A stretch of 64,000 bases of DNA. Source: Calycina herbarum (Eukaryota > Ascomycota > Leotiomycetes > Helotiales > Pezizellaceae). The stretch is from NCBI GenBank assembly GCA_001414485.1, contig LLEY01000185.1, forward strand, positions 1 to 64,000, given 5' to 3'. Shown here in pieces: positions 61,098 to 64,000 of this stretch (position 1 is its first letter; each line of letters starts with the position of its first letter). A program made the position numbers and the translations under genes. Under the pieces are notes generated by a model. The model made no database searches and had not been told where the DNA came from. It worked only from the letters and a program-made list of their open reading frames with translations.

Positions 61098-64000
61098 TAG
61101 ATAGTCGTAGATCTTTAAGAGGAAACTAGCTTATAGTAATAGTAGGGTTCTAACGACTTTATAAGACGCTCTAAACCTAGCTTTTTAGGTACGCTACCTG
61201 ATAATAAGGAAGCTATACTAGAAATAGAAGGCTAGTATACTATAGTTGCTTTAGTTAGAAAAGTTAGAGTAATATTTTAAGAATTAGAAAGTAGAAAATT
61301 ATTTAGTATAATCTTCTAGGAGATAAACGAATATAATATAGATTAAGAAACAGAATTGGTTTAAAGAGAACTCTACTAACTAATAGTTAAAGAGCTAAGC
61401 GTTACCTCTAGAAAAAGTTAGTTAGTTATAACTATAAAGATAAAAGAAAAGGAACTTTAAGTTATAATTAACTTAGAAGTAACGGGTAATTTCCTCTCTT
61501 TAATAGCTTTAAAAAAGCTAAACGTTCTAATTAAGAATATAAAACTATACTATCTAGAGATAGTCGACGGAATAGACATTGCCTACTAGAATAGGATTAT
61601 TAATTAGTAAACTATTCTAATAAAAGTTAATATTAAAGGATATTATTTAGATATATAATTTAATATTATTAAAATAGGAAGTAAGGAAGTAATACTTAGT
61701 ATACTATAGATTTAGGAACATAATCTAGATATTAATTAGAAGATATAAATAATAACCTTTAGTCGATATAATTATATAGGATTGTAATTATAACTATAAG
61801 GCTAGAACGAGGTTAGCGCTACCTCTTCTAAGACGCTAGAACACCTTGCCTAGGGTCCTCTACAGGCTAGTAAGAAAGCTGATAATAAAATACCTATATA
61901 GTACAGAGAATTTAAGGCTTTGTTCGAAAACCTAGAAGACTTATAAGCCTTACTAGAATATTACTTATAAGATTATAAGATTAAATTAAAAGAGAGTTAT
62001 TATCTCTTAAAGTAGAAGCTTCGGTTATATAACTAGAAAAGCTTATAAAAGATAGAAAGTTATATAAAGGAAGGTATTAAGAAGGGATATATTAGAAGAT
62101 CTAAGTTACTAATTACCTTAAATATACTTATTATTAAAAAGAAAGACGATCTAGATAGAAGAGTATATATTAATTATTAGGAAGTAAATTATACTATAGT
62201 TAAGGACGCTTATCCGCTACTACTTAGCTAATACTTATAGAATAAGTTAGGTAAGGTAGTACGATTTATAAAACTAGATTAATAAAACGCTTATAAACTT
62301 ATATAAATAAAAGTTAAGAACGAATAGAAGACAGCATTTGCTTTACTATTAAGCCTTTACGAATATATAGTTATACTATTTAGACTCTATAATATACTAG
62401 CTATATATTAGAGACAAAATAATAATATTTTAGAAGACCTTCTAGAAGTAATAGTAATCTATTACCTAGATAATATTTTAATCTTCTTAGAAAAAGAAAA
62501 GGAATATAAGGAATATATTAAAGAAGTTTTATAATAACTTATAAAAGTAAACTCTTAGTTAAAACTCTTAAAATACAAGTTTAGAGTAACTTAAACACTT
62601 TTCCTAGAATAGGTATTTAGTTTAGAGAAAATAGAAATAGATCTAGAAAAAATCTAAAATATTTTAAACTAGAAATTACTAAAGAATATAAAAGATATAT
62701 AATCCTTCCTTAGATTTATAAACTTTTACTATCTATTTATATAAGATTATATAAAGATTACTAAACTAATATTAATACTAGTTAAGAAAGCTATTAAGTT
62801 TATATAAGGAGAATAAGTAGAGGATGCTTTTTAAAAAATTAAAGCAAAGTTTATAAAAGAACCTATTCTATATGATTTTAATATAGATAAACCTAGTATA
62901 ATTAAAACAGACGTCTTAGACATAGTAGTAAGTACGATTTACTTATAGCTAAATAATAAGAGAAAACTTATACTTATTATATATTATTCTAAAATATTTA
63001 ACCTAGTATAATAAAACTATAGTATCTTTGATAAGGAACTACTTACTATAGTATTAGCTTTAGAATACTAAAGAATTTATTTATAGCTAGTAAAATACCT
63101 AGTTATAGTTTTATCTGACTATAAGAACCTTAGAACGTTTATAACAACTAAGGAACTTATAATAAGACAATTAGCTAGATAGTTAGAGATATTAAAAGGA
63201 TTTAATATTATTATTTAATATATAAAAGGAATGTTAAATACTTAGGCTAATACTCTTAGCTAGAAACCTAGATATAAGAGAAACAAGGAGTATAAGAAGA
63301 TTATAATCTTAAAAACTCTTAAGAATAGAGACTTAGTACCTACTATATACGAAATTATAATAATAGATAACATTTAGATAGATAAAATTTAAAATATATA
63401 TAAAGGTTATAACTAGTATATAAAAGGAAAATTATAGGTTCCTAGCTTATATATAAAGGAATTTATATAGGAATACTATACTACGCCTGCTTATAGCTAC
63501 TAAGGAATTCGTAGAACTCTCTAGAGAATAAGATAATACTACTATATTAATCAGTTATCTACGATAGTTAAAGAAGTAATAGTAGAATATAATACCTATA
63601 CTAGGAATAAGGCTTCCTACTATACTCTTTATAGATAGATAAACACTACTCTAATACTATAAGTACCTTAGAAATTAATATCTATAGATTTTATTATTAA
63701 ACTACTAAAATCTAAAGATCTAATAATAGGAGTTAAGTATAACTCGATCCTAGTTATTATAGAATAACTTATAAAGTATATAATTCTAATAGTATATATA
63801 GAGTTAAGTATAGCTAAGGAATTAGTATTCGTATTCCTTAGAAAAGTAGTCTTAAGATATAGACTACTTAAAGAAATACTCTTAAATAGAGATAAACTCT
63901 TTACTTTAAAATTTTTAATCGTTCTTATAGAATAATTAGATATGAAAAGAAAGCTCTTTATAGCTTTTCACTCTTAAACAAATAAAGGAAATAAACATAT
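61098..64000 (+). pseudogene. B5 pol remnant, continues past window
   Basis: Protease/RT with YLDN at 62463-62474, RNase H about 62880-63260 (FDKELLTIVLALEY, then LSDYKNLRTF) and integrase from about 63440 (SIDFIIKLLKSKD, LLNRDKLFTLKF) up to the window edge. Dense stops. Confidence 0.88.

Larger units (their letters stand above)
53618..64000 (+). mobile_element. Ty3/gypsy chromovirus B5, truncated by window end
   Basis: Plus-strand family B element inserted in B4 gag. It starts with a complete LTR, is interrupted by A2 (55629-61092), and continues through protease, RT, RNase H and integrase to the end of the window. The 3' LTR and any antisense ORF would lie outside. Confidence 0.9.

Overview
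The window looks like a chromosome segment of a filamentous ascomycete (Pezizomycotina). The evidence is short spliceosomal introns (46-80 nt) with GT...CTAAY/CTGAT...AG signals, fungal-type gene families, and a very large transposon block carrying the signature of repeat-induced point mutation (RIP). That signature is C-to-T and G-to-A change, mostly in CpA/TpG context, turning Gln, Arg and Trp codons into stops and Cys codons into Tyr. No bacterial, viral, tRNA, rRNA or CRISPR feature was seen.

Bases 1 to about 10,350 are gene-like DNA. A long three-exon gene (1049-6505, +) reads as one 1,776-residue protein: a degenerate caspase-like N-terminal domain, a GMC / cholesterol-oxidase-like FAD domain, and a C-terminal alpha/beta-hydrolase whose nucleophile position is Cys. 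It is followed by a Tc1/mariner transposon (7503-8824) with 93-bp inverted repeats, killed by four in-frame stops. A two-exon minus-strand gene (9208-10207) encodes a 313-residue protein of a fungal family of unknown function.

From about 10.5 kb to the end (over 53 kb) there is no intact gene. The DNA is a Russian-doll nest of RIP-mutated transposons. Boundaries were set by LTR pairs or terminal inverted repeats plus target-site duplications (TSDs). Family A is a Ty3/gypsy chromovirus with 242-244 bp LTRs: A1 at 11246-17171 (TSD CTGAT) and A2 at 55629-61092 (TSD ATATT). Family B is a gypsy chromovirus with 414-464 bp LTRs: B1 at 20006-52799, B2 at 29313-42395 (TSD TATAT), B3 at 43041-50420 (TSD CTTTC), a B4 fragment, B5 running off the right edge, and further single LTRs. 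Family C is a gypsy element with 329-bp LTRs: C1 at 31060-36978 (TSD CTTTT) and solo LTR C2 at 47682-48010 (TSD GTTCC). There are also fragments of two further gypsy copies (E at 10530-11240, D at 18151-20005), three pogo/Fot1-type DNA transposons P1, P2 and P3 (TSD TA) and a 194-bp MITE-like insertion.

Nesting order: P1, P2, P3, B2 and B3 are inside B1; C1 is inside B2; solo C2 is inside B3; a solo B LTR and the MITE are inside P1; A2 is inside B5, which is inside B4; a solo B LTR is inside A1. With insertions removed, copies of a family have matching lengths (A1 5,495 and A2 5,464 bp; B1 about 6.8, B2 7.16 and B3 7.05 kb; P1 1,499 and P2 1,500 bp), which supports the reconstruction.

The most interesting point is that family B carries an extra gene on the opposite strand, convergent with pol and lying between pol and the 3' LTR. 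In all three complete copies it encodes an array of six positions with the spacing of a fungal Zn2Cys6 zinc cluster, and every one of the 18 positions is Cys or its expected RIP product Tyr. Other points of interest are the fused caspase-like/oxidase/hydrolase gene, the swapping U3 modules in family B LTRs, and the mismatched LTRs of B1.
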